DNA of 64,000 nucleotides from Incurvaria masculella (taxonomy: Eukaryota; Arthropoda; Insecta; Lepidoptera; Incurvariidae): positions 4,712,001 through 4,776,000 of the forward strand of contig OX335657.1 in assembly GCA_946894095.1 (NCBI GenBank), written 5' to 3'. The notes below the pieces were generated by a model, which did not search any database, was not told where the DNA came from, and saw only the letters and a list, made by a program, of their open reading frames with translations. Position numbers and translations under genes: made by a program. This document shows positions 35,261 through 48,985 of this stretch, in pieces. Each line of letters starts with the position of its first letter. The stretch's first letter is position 1.

Positions 35261-38200
35261 ATTTAGCTTTGTATCTCTGTACAGTAAGCGAAATAAGTAT
35301 AAGAATACCGTATCCATGTATTCCGGAAAAGGGACGTGTATGTATGAATAAAATTCCATTACATCCAGTGTGCCAGAATGCCTAGCGACTCTTTCAACCC
35401 CGAAAATACCGAACATGTTAAACCTAAAAACACGTAAGAAAAACGAACAAAAACCAAGTAGACAGTATTTAGCATACGGGGACGAACCCAGTAAATTGAA
35501 TAGTTCAAAATCACGTCCATGCCCTATTCTTAGGACGTTAAAAGCTCAATTTGCCTGTTCAGGCGCTTTGAAAGCCCGAATGGGTATGAAAATATATTTC
35601 CATAGGGGAAACTATTTCCCTAGCGCCTCATTGTCGCTCGCTGTTGCATGCGTTATAATGCAATGCGACGTACTTCCGGTCCGGATTATGCCATTCACTA
35701 CTGCAATCACGATGAACTAGGAAAATGATTATATATTCTTATTCAATGTTTTTTTTACAATTAACTTTTTATTTACGGCAATAATAAATTAAAATACATA
35801 CAACATTTTAGCAGTACACTCGATGGATTGAACTATCAAGTATCTATATTTAATTTATTTACTTCACGACAGTTATATTTTAATATTTTTTTTATATTTA
35901 TGGATTTCAAATTGCCGACTTCTATTTTTATAATATCAATATTATAAGGTAAAATTAACATTACAGCGATAATTTATATTTTTATAATATTATTCCCTGA
36001 ATTTCTTGTTGTGCATGTCGTAAGAGGCCACTTTAAGGATTTCTTTTCGTGGTGTGAAACATACCTCTTAATTACCTTTTAATTATAAATTTAATAGAAA
36101 CAAAAAAAAAATAGTTAAAGTATTTAAAAAAAGGTTTCCAGTCTCAATGCCTGAACTGCGTTTGTAAATGTGGCAAGAAAAAAATTTACATATTTGCTGA
36201 ATACTTTTGCTTTTATGTAACTGGACATGTATGGCTAATAGCACACCTACTGTCATAATATTATCCCAACACATCAAATGTAACTAGGTTCCATGCGAGT
36301 ACCTATTGCACAAGCTTAGGATAGGTGCATACTTGTAAGGTTATGAATAATAAACTTTTCCTGCTAAATATGAAATGTGTAGAAGAAATTACCAAAATTC
36401 CAAATATACATAAAACAAAAACGTATTGCAACTAAAAATGTCACCCCTTCAATGATTTCTGCATTTTATAATCCAACGGTTGTTCAAAGTAAAGGATAAA
36501 ACTATGATATAGCTTTATACTTCCCTCCTAGCAAAGCCTCGATTGAATACGTAATATTTATTGAATCAAGCATTATTCGGCCTAAAATTAATACGGCTTT
36601 CTATTAATTGGTGTTTCTCGCGCAGACAATATAACCTACTGACCTATTTTCCAACGCAACGCGCCCAACAACTCAACTACGCGAGCCACTTTCGATGCTA
36701 TTTCCGTTAATTCCGCCGATGGCCGCTGCATTGGGGGGCGCCACGCGTATTCTAGTCCGAGCGCTCATAGCGCGCAGACGTTCTAACAACGGTAACGAAG
36801 TTGACATTGGCTCGACTATTTGGCGTTATTAAATTATGATATCCAACTACCTTGATTTTGCTTCCAACTACGTGCGCTGGATGCAATCCTGGTGCAGTAT
36901 CTCCTACGTTTTATAGATATGACACGCTTCCAGGAAGTATACCTTTCATAAATATGTAGATGTTTAAGTAGATGATTATGTAGATGATGTACTCGTTATA
37001 AAGAATACAGCCATTTTTTGAACTTGAACGAATTTTAAAGTGATTACGTTCTAGGCGTTTTCGTCGGGGGTCCCAGATATCTACTTGCATGTGTCTACAA
37101 TAATAATGTGGGTTTTATAGTGGTCACTTATATAAGACTGTATAAGACTAATAATACCTCCCTAATTAATAAATGTCAGAATTAAGCCACGGGTACATTA
37201 AGGTACCACGGCGTTGAATGAAGCAGTGATCGAAACAGCCACTAAAATAGCCTTGTCACCGTTTTTGAATATGTTTTGATAAGGTCCTGGGCACATGGAT
37301 TTTTGGGAGAGCATTGTTAACAAAAACTGGTTATCGTGTTGGCTTTACAACAAACACAAAACTAGCAATGGTTGTTGAGCGTACTGTTAACATACGAGAA
37401 TATAAAATGGGAAATCTTATTTCATTATACAAAGCTTTAACAACTCTTTAAACCACTGGAAAACTATATAAAAAGTCTATTAGATTCGTAGCACCAAAAA
37501 AATACGCAATGTTTATGGAGATATAAAATTTTTCCCGATCTAATAAATCCACATTGTATGAAAATATCTTACAGGAATTATCTATTGTCACCTCGCGACC
37601 GCTCTCGCCAGCATTTCGGTTGCTACTTCCGTAGTTTCATGCTCGCTGGCACCCGCCCGCCACCCTCGGTCCAACGCCCCTGTTTGAGGTCTGTTTAGAA
37701 TCTGATTTTAAACGGTTTTTATGAAAACAATATTAATATTTGTCTAATTTGGGAACGCCAAGCACAAGCGACCAGTTTGATCTTAGAATTAATAAAAATA
37801 GCTAGACCAGGATTAACAAAATTCGTCGTTGTTATTTTTAAATATATTTAAATATTCATACTTACGTTCTTATCAAATTGAACGCAATCGGCTCCTATCA
37901 TGCCCTTAAAGTAAGCTCAGGTATCTATGTTCTGGGTAGTTTATTGAGTTAGTAATATGTACATATTATTGAGTCAATCAATATTCAGAAATGGTCCAAT
38001 TGCTTCAGACGACATTTGATGGTAGCCAGCCGTCTGTGTGGTTTTCATCCGAGAATTCAAACAGAATCCATGGTTCAATTACACATTGTACAATGTGGGT
38101 GTTGCATAGTTGCTTGCATAATTAAATTTACTCTAAATAAAAATACGAAACGAAAAAGATTCCCCAAGCGAAGAGGGAGATGCAAATACGGGTGTTCATG

Positions 38201-40299
38201 AGTTGGAGGGAGATAGAGCAAGTTCGTTCCAAGTTTTCCTCCTTGTTCTCTTTTCCGTTTTTAATTATGGAACCACTCATTCCTTATTATCGTTATTAGC
38301 ACGGAGGGCGCAAATTGAAGCTCCCTTGAGTTATATTGACCGGCCGACAGAGGCCCTCGCAGTATATTTTAATTGTGCTTTTGACTTTTTCCGTCCCTAT
38401 TAAGCGCAGTCTTTGTGAAAATTTGGATGTTGATTGCTTCTTCCTTAATTTTTCGTGGTTATATGTATTGCAACGAACGATATATAGAATTGTTTATTGT
38501 TTATTCATCATCCATAGACAGTACCCTGCACTCGGATTTGTCATATTTTATCATTAGCCAGTTCGGGGTAATCCCAGCGAAGAAGAACTGGAAAGAAACT
38601 CTGGTTTTTTTTTCAACGTCCACTTAGTCTAAATTTACAAAAGTATTTAGACTCACAGATAAACACGCTAAATTAATATGAATTGACGAGAATCAACAAT
38701 TCATGTCATATGCAATAGTTCATGACAAATATCAGTTTATTAGTAAAGAACATGCCCGCCATCTAGCATGTTGCCAATTGGAGCAAGCCAGTCCCCACAA
38801 ACAGCACCCGTTCACGAGCATCCATCGCCTCTATCAACCATATTTTAAGGAAAGAGTAGATCCGAACCCAGCGTCGCCGCAAGTAGGGACCTTAAAGCGA
38901 TGCAATACTCCAGTGGCAACAAGAAAAAGTTGTGAAAGCTCTGTACGATTTAGTTTTAATACAATTATTTCTGTCATGAACTACTACAGTGACCTGTAAA
39001 CAAAGAGTCAAAATACAAAATACATTATTATTCTTACAGCTAAAAAAAACTATATAATATTACATTTACGTACAATGGTTTGAGAGCAACCATATACGAA
39101 TAAGATTCCTGAAAGAGATTCTGACCAACGCCTACAGTTAAATAATGCTTTAATACAGTTCGGGTGTACAATGATATGTGTGTGTGCGTATAATGATACG
39201 TTCAGTTATTATAATTGTTTTCTTAAGGCTTAGTGTCTCCTCAATAGTCCGATATCCGGAAGATATGCCGCCTTAACTATTCAAGTGCTGTATTTAATTT
39301 TCATATAGTCAAACTACTAACTAACTTTTCAAAAATTACAATATAAAATGTTTAGTGTCTTCGTAGGATTGATTTTTAAGTTTTTTTTAACTGTTTCTAT
39401 TTGTAAATATTTTTTTTGCATTTATTAATTTTGAAAATATGAATGAGTATAAAACTCTGATATTTATTTTTCCATAAATCAGAAAATTTGTTTCCAGACA
39501 CATATATTTATAAGTGAACATATTTTTATAATCATTATCCATAAATAAAATCTTAAATTTTGATATTTTTAAAAACCTTAAAAAAAGCTGATGTGTTTCT
39601 ATGGATTTCGCGGAGAATGGTAACTAACATTTTTTTAATGCTGAGAGACTCCAAGCTAACACGCCCAATAGACAAACTGTAAAATAGCTGATATGCTTAA
39701 CATCATGGAAAAATACCAGCTTAGCGTACTTTCTTGATAATACGGTGGATAAAAACGTTAAATTATTGAATCTGATTTTGGAAAACTAACCAAAAAATTC
39801 TTTTGAACTGTATTCTGCTAACGCTTTGACTGATTAAGAGACTTTGCCAAATGCGCGTAACCTTCTTTAAAAAATATTAATAGTCGATTAAGTATTGGTA
39901 TACGTAAAAACCTTGGAAATGTAATATTAGAAAATTTAAAATCGTTAAAAAATCTTATATTTAAGAAAAAACTGTGTAGATTTCTTACTTTCTCGCTTGA
40001 CTCTTCAACCAAACCCACTTGCTGGCATACATAGTAATCTGAACAACATAAGCATATTTTATAAAAAGCTTATGTACTCCTTGCTATTATGAACGGTCAG
40101 TTATTTATGTAATCAGAGACAAATATAGTGAAGATAATATATTTATAATCTCATGGTATAAGAGCGAAATAAGGCACTGTGTTTTTTCTCCTTGATTAGC
40201 TTAAGATCAGCGAAAAACAAGAATCAACTTTCCCGAGATTTTCTTTATCCACTAATTTCACAAAATATGATACATCTATATGTATATGTTTAAATGGTT
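35261..40299. other. Intronic sequence, few features
   Basis: SINE-related scraps lie near 36010-36060, 36210-36300 and 37190-37260. 37820-37915 repeats part of 8030-8130 (gttcttatcaaattgaacgc against gtccttatcagactgaaagt). Several open frames of 60-116 codons lack any family signature. No gene is recognised. Confidence 0.35.
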
Positions 40300-40590
40300 T
40301 TTAGGGTTCCGTAACCAAAGGGTGATAACGGAACCCTATTATTAAGCCTCTGCTGTCCGTCCATCCGTCCGTCACAGGGCTGTATCTCATGAACCGTAAT
40401 ATGTAGGCAGCTGAAATTTGCACATAGCATGTATTTATTTTGCCGCTATAACAACAAATAGGCAAAATAAAATAAATATATAAATTAAAGGGGCCTATAA
40501 TATAGTAAAAAAACCCTGTTTTTTTTTTGTCAAAACTTGTACGATGGTACGGAACCCTTCGTGTGCGAGTCCGACTCGCACTTAGCCGAT
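40300..40590 (-). mobile_element. GGGTTCCGT-type interspersed element
   Basis: Reverse copy: agggttccgtaaccaaaggg to gcgagtccgactcgcactta. Confidence 0.7.
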
Positions 40591-41096
40591 TTATAGTTAA
40601 CACTTTTTATTAAAAACCTGTTGGGTATTGAAAATATATTGATGAGAAATAATATTTTTTCGTATTAATATGCACTTAATAATAACATGAACAGCATCGA
40701 TAGTAAAATGGTTCCAATTTCCTACCCCGGGAAAGCTTACGTCAGTAATCTGACTTGAATTACCAGAAAAGGCTAAAGGAAAAATTCGAGGCACTTTGAG
40801 ACTTGATCTTCAAAGAGGCTTTCCACCATTACCATTGTGGCTCATTTTTTATTTAGAGCGGATGTGGAGGCGAATCCTTATCTTAATACTGCCTCCGCCG
40901 TCTGCCACCACTGCCAACCCCTGTAGGACCCCTAAGCCCTGTTTTATGATGTTATAAAGCTGATTTTTAATCTGACGTGCGAGTGAAATTGCCACCGAAT
41001 CCTTAAAGGAGCGGTTCTCAATGTTTGGGCAGTCCCGGTAAAATGGAAAGCCTGGAATCTTGTGTGATATAAGTGTTTTAGTGTAAATGAGTATAT

Positions 41097-41662
41097 ACAC
41101 GGTGTTAAGCAAGTTCGCGACATTCCCGAAAGGGGGTTATTTTGGGTCGCATACTGATTCCGAAAACGAAGGATTTTTCTTGTTTTGAGCTTTTGTTTTA
41201 AAATTTTCGATTTCTAATACTAGTAATAGTATGATAACTATTACTAGTAATATCTAATAATATCTAATAATAGTATCTATACCTATATATCTATATATAT
41301 ATAGTATAGTAAATAATAATATCTAATAATAGTATGATAACATAGTATTTCGTAATAGGAATCGCACTGCATTCATAAAAAGTTCTAAGGTAGGAATTTA
41401 TCTTTTAAAATAAATGTGAAAATTTACATTCGGATCGACGCGATACAATTGGCGGCGGCGCGCAGTCAGCTGCGAGACACCAAACGCGTGACCTTGGCAG
41501 TTGCGCGTACACATGGCGTGCTTACACCATTCCAAAGGGAAATTGTTGCTGAGGTAAAAGATTGGATTAAATCTACATTTTTTTTACTATTTTAGATTTA
41601 ATTATACGAAATAGGTAAATAATCGGTATTAAAATAGTAATGTCAAAATTAACACCGTGCAT
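41097..41662. mobile_element. Possible MITE, short inverted ends
   Basis: acacggtgttaa at 41098-41109 is inverted as ttaacaccgtgc near 41650-41661. An AT-rich block of repeated tatctaataata fills 41221-41345. Confidence 0.4.
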
Positions 41663-42346
41663 AAGCGGAGCTGAAGATTAAAACTGTTCCCGAAAAATGC
41701 CTAAATGGTGGGAATTTAAAATGAATATAGAAATTTATGGTGTGATGGTTTCATTGCAGGAAGATTGCACAAGGCTTGCTTATTAAATTGTGTTTTGATT
41801 TCCAATTGCGCCAAACGAAACGCGGTTACGCAACTCTCCAACAGATGTCGCTCGTATTAAACTGGTTTCATTTGCTTTGTTGACATGATAAATGTACTTT
41901 TGAAGAAAAACATTGCTTTATTTACATTACTTGAACAATATTTATACAATCACATATTTCTTAGTAAAACTTTTTCTTTTATATGGACTAGGCAAAATAC
42001 ATCTGACCAGATGTGATTTTCAAAAATTGATATCTAAAGTTTCCCGTCTTTGGGAAAACTGAAATATATGAATTATATTATTAATAAATATGTACAAACT
42101 AACTACGCTTGTTTCAAAGAGGAACATTCAGGTTGACACTGCTTTTTTTGCCCATTAAAACGTGTTCTTACTCAATTATTACTTATGTTAGACATATTTA
42201 TCATTTGTATTGACGTTAACGTAGTAACCAATTATTTGATTTTATTAAGTGGAAAGTATTCTAAAATATCAAATTTTGATTATCCTAATGTTGATACCTA
42301 CAATTACATTTTTAACAATTGTAGTCAATTACATTTTCTTAATTTA

Positions 42347-42577
42347 GGGTCGATTTTTCAATCCTCAGATAGTACTTATCGGACTGATAGTACAAATTCA
42401 CGTTTGTTCAAAGATGGATAGTCATTGCATGAGAATCAAATCTTCTATCACACTATTCTGACCATAATTTTACTAATAAACATAAGGACTTACTATATCG
42501 GATGGATAAGCAGAAGCGTAAATACATCCGTCGAATAGTTATCTGGTTGTTTATCAGACTATTGAAAAATCAGCCCT
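42347..42577. mobile_element. MITE with TA duplication (231 bp)
   Basis: The end gggtcgatttttcaatcctc is inverted as attgaaaaatcagccct, with TA on both flanks. Internal gactgatagtacaaa is shared with the 21151 copy. Confidence 0.75.
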
Positions 42578-42659
42578 TAATCGAGTACTATTTAATAGGT
42601 GGATAAACAAAGAGTATCTGATAGGTTTGTTTTCAACAAGCTACGGAAACACCTAAACA

Positions 42660-43069
42660 TTCATAAACTTTATTGCATCCTTTCGCCATTACCTACTCTT
42701 TAGCACTACGCCGGGTCTATAAAAGGGAGTTAGCAAGAAACACTATAAAATTAACACAAAACAACAGTTTGGGAATCGGCCACCGCCTCGTAATGACGCG
42801 GAGGAGTAAAAAAGCGGTTCACCATCTTCATGGCTCCGGTCGCTGCTCGCACCCGCCCGCGCTCGGTCGGGTTGCCTACCCCCACCCCCGCCGTACCACC
42901 CTCCGCCCCCCGCCGGTCTTGGACGCTATTGCTACACCGAAAAAAATCAGTGAATTCAACTGTAGTTCCGATAATGGCAACGCTAAAATAGAGCCAAATA
43001 ATAATTATTTGGTATTAGTTAATAATGAATAATGACTATTAATTTTGACACTCTAAGCCTGCTTTTCAC
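42660..43069. other. Unassigned, with GC-rich patch
   Basis: 42780-42920 is CpG-rich. A 119-codon frame crosses it without any recognisable motif. Confidence 0.3.
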
Positions 43070-43320
43070 GGAGTGCTCTGCTGGTATCGATTGCGAGATG
43101 GCAAGAAAGGCTCTTTAATGTGAGGATTCAGTTAATCAGTACTTGGTGGAAGAGGCCCTAACTGTGCCTTTTCACCAAGTGCTGATTTATTTTAATCAAA
43201 ATGTAAAAGGCCTTTGTTACGAAAGTGCTGATTATCTTGTACTGGTATTGACTGAAAGCTGCTAAGAAATGCCCTTAATATGTGATGATTAAGCTTATCA
43301 GCAGTAGGCCCTCAGCCTTC
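43070..43320 (+). repeat. Diverged tandem duplication
   Basis: Two ~120-135-bp units share ctggtat(c/t)gattg..., the order gtgatgattaag / gtgaggattcag, and gaggccct/taggccct. The similarity is moderate. Confidence 0.45.
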
Positions 43321-43601
43321 AACATTTAATGTTACTGTATCCTTGAATTGTTTTCACACTGTGCCATAACTATTTTCTCTTACGGTTACCCTAACTGTGT
43401 GAAAACTGTTTCTCGCTTTAGTATTGTTTTCCATTCTTACTTACGTCATGTATTCAGACAATCTGTTAAAATTACTGTACCTCTTTAACCTGGACACTTG
43501 CACGACTTATTGTTAGTCAGCCTTAATGTTCGATCAGTTAATATAACCGTTTCAAAATCATCCGATCTGTCACACGTGTTATTTTTACAAAGCAAATATT
43601 C

Positions 43602-43640
43602 AACAGTTATTTTAATCGATTGACGGTTAAAATAACTGTT
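43602..43640. repeat. Perfect 14-bp inverted repeat
   Basis: aacagttattttaa and ttaaaataactgtt are separated by 11 bases. Variants of gttaaaat/taactgt recur in the neighbourhood (43430-43740). Confidence 0.8.
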
Positions 43641-44678
43641 TAATATTAACTTTTTTAGCTTATTTATAGATATTTACCGTTTTAAGTTAATAGTAGTGCT
43701 TAATACTTTACTATAAATGACTGAATTTTAACTGTGCTAAAAGAGAACATTAGCTCGTATTTTTTTTTCGTAGTTTGGTCATTAATAGGCAAGAAGTCTT
43801 GGTTTTAGGGTCCCGTCACAAAAGCGAAAAAAGAGACCCTTACGGTCTATGAATTTGGTTTCTGTCAGTTACACGAATTTTGTCCTGAATTATTCTCCGG
43901 TTGTTTAAAAATTATAATATAAAATGACCAATTAAACTTATGTAGTTGTGCGCAGAAAATGGGAAGAAAGGTGGGAGGTCTTCACCCTGCAGTGTGCACG
44001 ATTCTGTGGATTATACGAATGTTAGGTAAATCCTTTAAAATAAAGATGAGAATTTTCACTTTAAAGTAACTAAATTTAGTACAAAACTATTTGTTTCTGT
44101 TTACATAGCTTTTTTACACTAATACTCTAGAAAACATCTTAATGAAACGTTTACGATCTGTGCTCAGAAAAAAAACGGATTTATTATAGTTGTGCGCTTT
44201 TTTTCTAAATATCATATTTTTAAAAAAATGACTACATTTATAAGGCGCTAATTTTGTATTAAGTTTGCAAAACAATCAATAGGCGAATTTATTCAAAATT
44301 CTCATATATCTCATTTGTTTCGTTGAACAACGTTTCAAAAGAGCTTTTCTGCGTTTCCAAATTATGCACGCATTGACACCATTTTGAAGACACAACATTT
44401 CCTCTAAAGTAGTGAAAAGCTCGAATTCACTTCCTATTTCGGTAATAACGTAATCGCGCGCGCCGTGCTACACCCTCCTCGTCTCGCCCCTCATCTTATT
44501 TTCATAAATTTTGCAGGTCGCAAGTGGCGTTGGATACCATTGACTCCGGCTTATCAGATTTTTTATGATTTTCTAGACACCCTTACGTCTTGGAAAAGGC
44601 TGATATTTGTTCAGAGTTTTTTAGTTGACATTACAGTTGTAGTGGTAAGGACGTTATTATTATTATTTTAATTAAAAG

Positions 44679-44745
44679 CTAGCTGAGGTTTCTGCTCCGC
44701 TCAAGTCAGTTTTCTTTTGGATATTCACCCGAGCGGAGCTCAGTA
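44679..44745 (-). mobile_element. Helitron 3'-end-like fragment
   Basis: ctagctgaggt followed by ctccgctc is the reverse complement of the Helitron terminus seen at 59497-59520. It is a short remnant with no left part recognised. Confidence 0.4.
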
Positions 44746-45314
44746 AAATGTGATTAGAAACTTTCGCGGGCGTGTTATTCCAACGGCATTATTTGTTTTA
44801 TTATGCGAGAAATAAAACAAATTGAGTGGGCAAGTAAAAATATGAATCTCAGCATCAGTGGCACCTACCAGATCCAACTATAGCTAGGTCCTATCCAGTT
44901 GTGTTAAAAATATATCAAAATCATTAAAGACGAATTACAAACGCGCACTCCGAGATTTTATGGATTCCTTCCTGTACTTTTTCTTAGATTATAACTCACA
45001 CAGAGTGCAGCAAATCAAATTAAAAAAAAGGTTTCAAGATTATTTCAAGTTAGGGGTCACCATGGTAAGTAACTCGCCAGGTTAATAGCAAGTGAACGGA
45101 TTAAAGAGTCATTAAATCTGCCGTTCAGTTGCATTTCGTACTATGCCAACTAGTAAATTTCAGTTCACTGCCGAACATCACGTTGTTTGACGGCATGGGT
45201 ACCAAATGCAATTAAAACTCTAATCTCTTTTAATTACTCTGTTTCCTGTTCTCCTGCTGTTCACCGCGCGAGTTAGCTTGCCATAGAAACTCCAAGTCAG
45301 TGAATTTAACGATA

Positions 45315-45592
45315 GAAAAACCGGTCGAGTGCGAGTCCGACTCGCACACGAAGGGTTCCGTACCATCGCACATGATCTAATACCAAAAAATCAGGTTTTT
45401 TGTATGGGTATACTTTTATTTTTATTATTTTCAATGTTACCTATACAAAATATATACACACTATGTGAACATTTTAGCTGTCTACCTATTACGGTTCATG
45501 AGATACAGCCCTGAGACGGACGGACGGACGGACAGCGGAGGCTTAGTAATAGGGATCCATTGGTACCCTTTGGGTATGGAACCCTAAAAAGG
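45315..45592 (+). mobile_element. GGGTTCCGT-type interspersed element
   Basis: aaaaccggtcgagtgcgag leads into a 19-base palindrome gtgcgagtccgactcgcac (45329-45347), then gggttccgtaccatcgc, (gacg)n, and ggtatggaaccctaaaa. Confidence 0.7.
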
Positions 45593-46119
45593 ATAGTAAG
45601 GTCGTAAGCCATAATACATGAGCTAAATAACAATCCTCAATGGTCTAGCAACTTCATGAATTCTTCCTGAAGAAAATTAACAGAATGAAAAAAAAAACAC
45701 GCAGCATACGTGGCTCCTCAATAGGTGTGTTTATGACGAAAGCAATATGCTTAATTTCGAACAGTCCCCCTTGATACGGCTACAGATGAAAGCCTTCTTT
45801 ATGAATAGTCAAATGATTTATGACTCGCACTGGGGGAGGATCGCGCTTTATTTGCCTACGATTTGTACATTTTTTCTTCGGATTCATCGGTCCTCGTTCT
45901 ACGCACCCCCGCTACCCGGTCTATTCGGGGGTAAATATTTGATATCGGTGTCGTCTAAATGTTTATTGCGTCAGATATTCAAATGTTGCATAGATTTTCA
46001 CAGTCCATGAGCACTGTACTCATAAACAAATGCACGGAACTGCGGGATGACAATTTCTTCTTGCTTTAATTTTAGACCCCTTTTAAACTGAATTTGAAAT
46101 ATAGATTATTTTTGTTTAT

Positions 46120-46500
46120 GCAATCTGACATGGATGGCTAATACCACACAACTACCGTTATGATATTAGCCCAATACACCACATTTAGGAATTAGGTGCC
46201 ATGCCAGGACCTTCCCTTTATGAGCACGGCTAAATTGAACTGGATGGAACAATTTTTCATAGCCGCTTCAACCATCTTTTCATCCAATGCGATGGTACCA
46301 ACCCGGGCGCGCTTAAACCTACCACCTGCAGTTTTACATGGATTCCGGACCATGGAGCAGCTCATATTCGTGACGAAATGCACTTATCGAACTCGGAAAG
46401 AGAAAGACAGTGGTGCATGTCGCGGCCAGGATTTGAACCCAGACCTCTTGTATGCCAGGTATGTCCCCGCGCCACTAGGCTACGAGCCGCTCAGATATAT
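46120..46500 (-). mobile_element. SINE copy, tRNA-like head, nearly full length
   Basis: Reverse copy from the tail (atgcaatctgacatgg) to the head (cgcgccactaggctacgagc). Small deletions lie in the body. Confidence 0.75.
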
Positions 46501-47089
46501 TACTCTATCACTAATATTTTGGCGAATTTCTGTATTCGAATGTAAAAAATATTGTGGATCCTAATTCTTAAGTCAAAAACTGATATTTTTCAAGGTAGTA
46601 TGAGATTTGAGCGTGGTACAGTTCTCTCTACGGATACAATTTGCAAGATTATCGTTGTTTTTTTCCGATTACAAACATCTTTCTTTTTTTATGTATGACA
46701 AAGACGTAGCGACGCAGGCCTTTCTTGGCAAATTTCCTCGTGCATAAATAAATAGAGACGGTGTTTATGAAGGTTTTATGAAAATGAGTGGACCGCCGAC
46801 TCATTGCGGGCTGCGGGCGCGTTGGCGGCTCGGTGTGCGGGCGGGCGGCGGGGTCGACGTCGGCGACGGTAGGTCGACATTTCGAGAGTTGAAAGTCGAC
46901 AATCTTGTTGATGTTAACACAATTTTGATTAAAATAAATAGCGGTTATTACTCGCCCAAACTACTGAAACTTGATATTTCTGTACTTTTTAAACAAGTAT
47001 CTATAGGAATCGATGAAATCGTGTTTTTTACTTTTAAATAATACAAAGTAGGCAAACTAATTGATTAGTCATTTTCTGACAAATCTGAA

Positions 47090-47360
47090 GGGCGTTTCGT
47101 TACGAACGCGAGCTGCTCCATTTTTCGGAGCCCATGTAAAACTGTAAGGTGGTTGGGTTAAGCCCACCCATGTCAGTACCACCGCATTAGAAGAAACTAT
47201 GGTTGAAGCGACAGTGAAAAGTTGTCCCGTTTTCCATCTAGTTCAGTGTAGCCATCTTTATAAAGGAAAATTCTTGCCACGCCACCGAATTCCTTCAAGA
47301 ATGTGGTGTATTGGACTAATGGTAGCTTTGTGATATTAGCCATCCAAGCCAGCTTGCATA
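47090..47360 (+). mobile_element. SINE copy, partial
   Basis: gttacgaacgcgagctgctc, gaagcgacagtgaaaag and ttccttcaagaatgtggtgt are in sense order; the head is absent. Confidence 0.65.
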
Positions 47361-48609
47361 AAAACAAATTTTGCTTTAATAATATACATTATTGTGTGGC
47401 CGAAACTATGTTTGAAACTATGCAAAAACCTTTCTTTCCTAATTACTCTTACATAAAAAACCAATCATCAATTACAAGAAATAAATATTTAATATCATTA
47501 GACAGCGAGCACCAGTTACAGCGTAACCAGTTTTAATCACAGATAAAACCTTATTTGTTAAATATATTTTGTATTGTTTAGGCTTCTGGTCTTTCTTAGA
47601 TAATAACACGTAACTCAGAAATAATGTTTACTACTTAGACACGCAGCTCATATAAATGTTATCTACTAACGTAGAATTACATCCCATCGACACTTGTTAC
47701 GTGTCCCGCCCGAGCCGCCAGCGGGTTATTTATGCCTGTTTCATGAGCACAAGGAGCCCAGAGCCGCAGTAGTTGGCGACGTGCCAGTCTCCCTCCCCCA
47801 TCCCCCACCTACCCCCCCAACACAAGCGGCACCCCTTCCCCTCAGGCCGACGGAGAAATGCTAATGTCTCTTTTGTTTCTTTCAACTGGAGCGTGTCTGG
47901 CTTCCTCGGGAGGTGTTTGTCTACATGTGCCTAAGAAAAATGATTACAATTTACATTAAATATAATAAACCTCCCTGGCTTTGCCAAAAAGTCAACTTTT
48001 GATAATAAATCGATAGCTTCAACATGGGAAATATCGATACATTACATTTTATTTCAGTGCAACACAAAATCCTAATTTCAACAAAAGTATGTACGCATAT
48101 CACTGAAGAAATGTGTTATGGAGATCTTGTAAGCCAGGACGTTCAGAAATAAATGTTAACGGTAAACATGGCAACGGGCTTATGGTCCAAACTTAACCGA
48201 CGTTAGATATGAGAAAATATATGACGGAATTAAATCAATTCTGAACCAATCAAAAGCGTTTATATTCATACCTTCTGCGCTCTTACTGGGAAGAATATTT
48301 GACATTCACTTCTTATTGGCGCAGAATTGTCGCCAGATTAGCCACAGGTATTGTTTGATATAATTGAAGAAAAAAAGTTGAATAACATTTTGTTGTACGG
48401 CTTGAAAAAATTCGTCCTCCCCATACATTTTTCTTCAAACATTTCATCTGCAAACAAAATGTAATTTGAAGAGGACGTTTTTTTTAATAAGTTACCTAAA
48501 GGTTTTTTCAAATATGCCAAGGAGTAATTGAATAAGGTAAAGTTAATAACCAAACGTTAGTTTGGATTATAAGCCTTGACCGAATCGTTATCGTCTGGCG
48601 AATTAATGT

Positions 48610-48985
48610 AAATACAGCTAGTGGTGTAGGGCCTTTCATGCGAGAAGTATGGGTTCGGGTCATGCACCACTTTATTTATTTTTCTGAGTTGGATATGTGC
48701 ATTTCGTTACGAATGCGAGCTGTTCCATGGTTCGAAGCCCATATAAAATATTAGGTCCCCTTCCTCTAGTCACTTAGAAGGGTTAAGCCCTCCCGCTAAA
48801 TTATGGTTGAAGCGGCAATAAAAAAATATCCGTGTTTTCCACCCAGTTCAGTGTAGCCGTGATCATAAAGGGAAGGTCCTGGAATGGCACATAACCCTAT
48901 CAGGAATGTGGCAAATTGGACTAATATGATGAAGGTATTTTTGAGGTATTAGCCCACAATGTCGGGTTTTATACAAAATATTAGA
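48610..48985 (+). mobile_element. SINE copy with degraded head
   Basis: tatgggttcgggtcatgcac stands for the B-box end of the head. The body follows to gggaaggtcctggaatggca and cgggttttatac. Confidence 0.65.

Noticed and set aside
42673..43032. 119-codon frame across a GC-rich patch
   Set aside because: Composition-driven; no recognisable domain.
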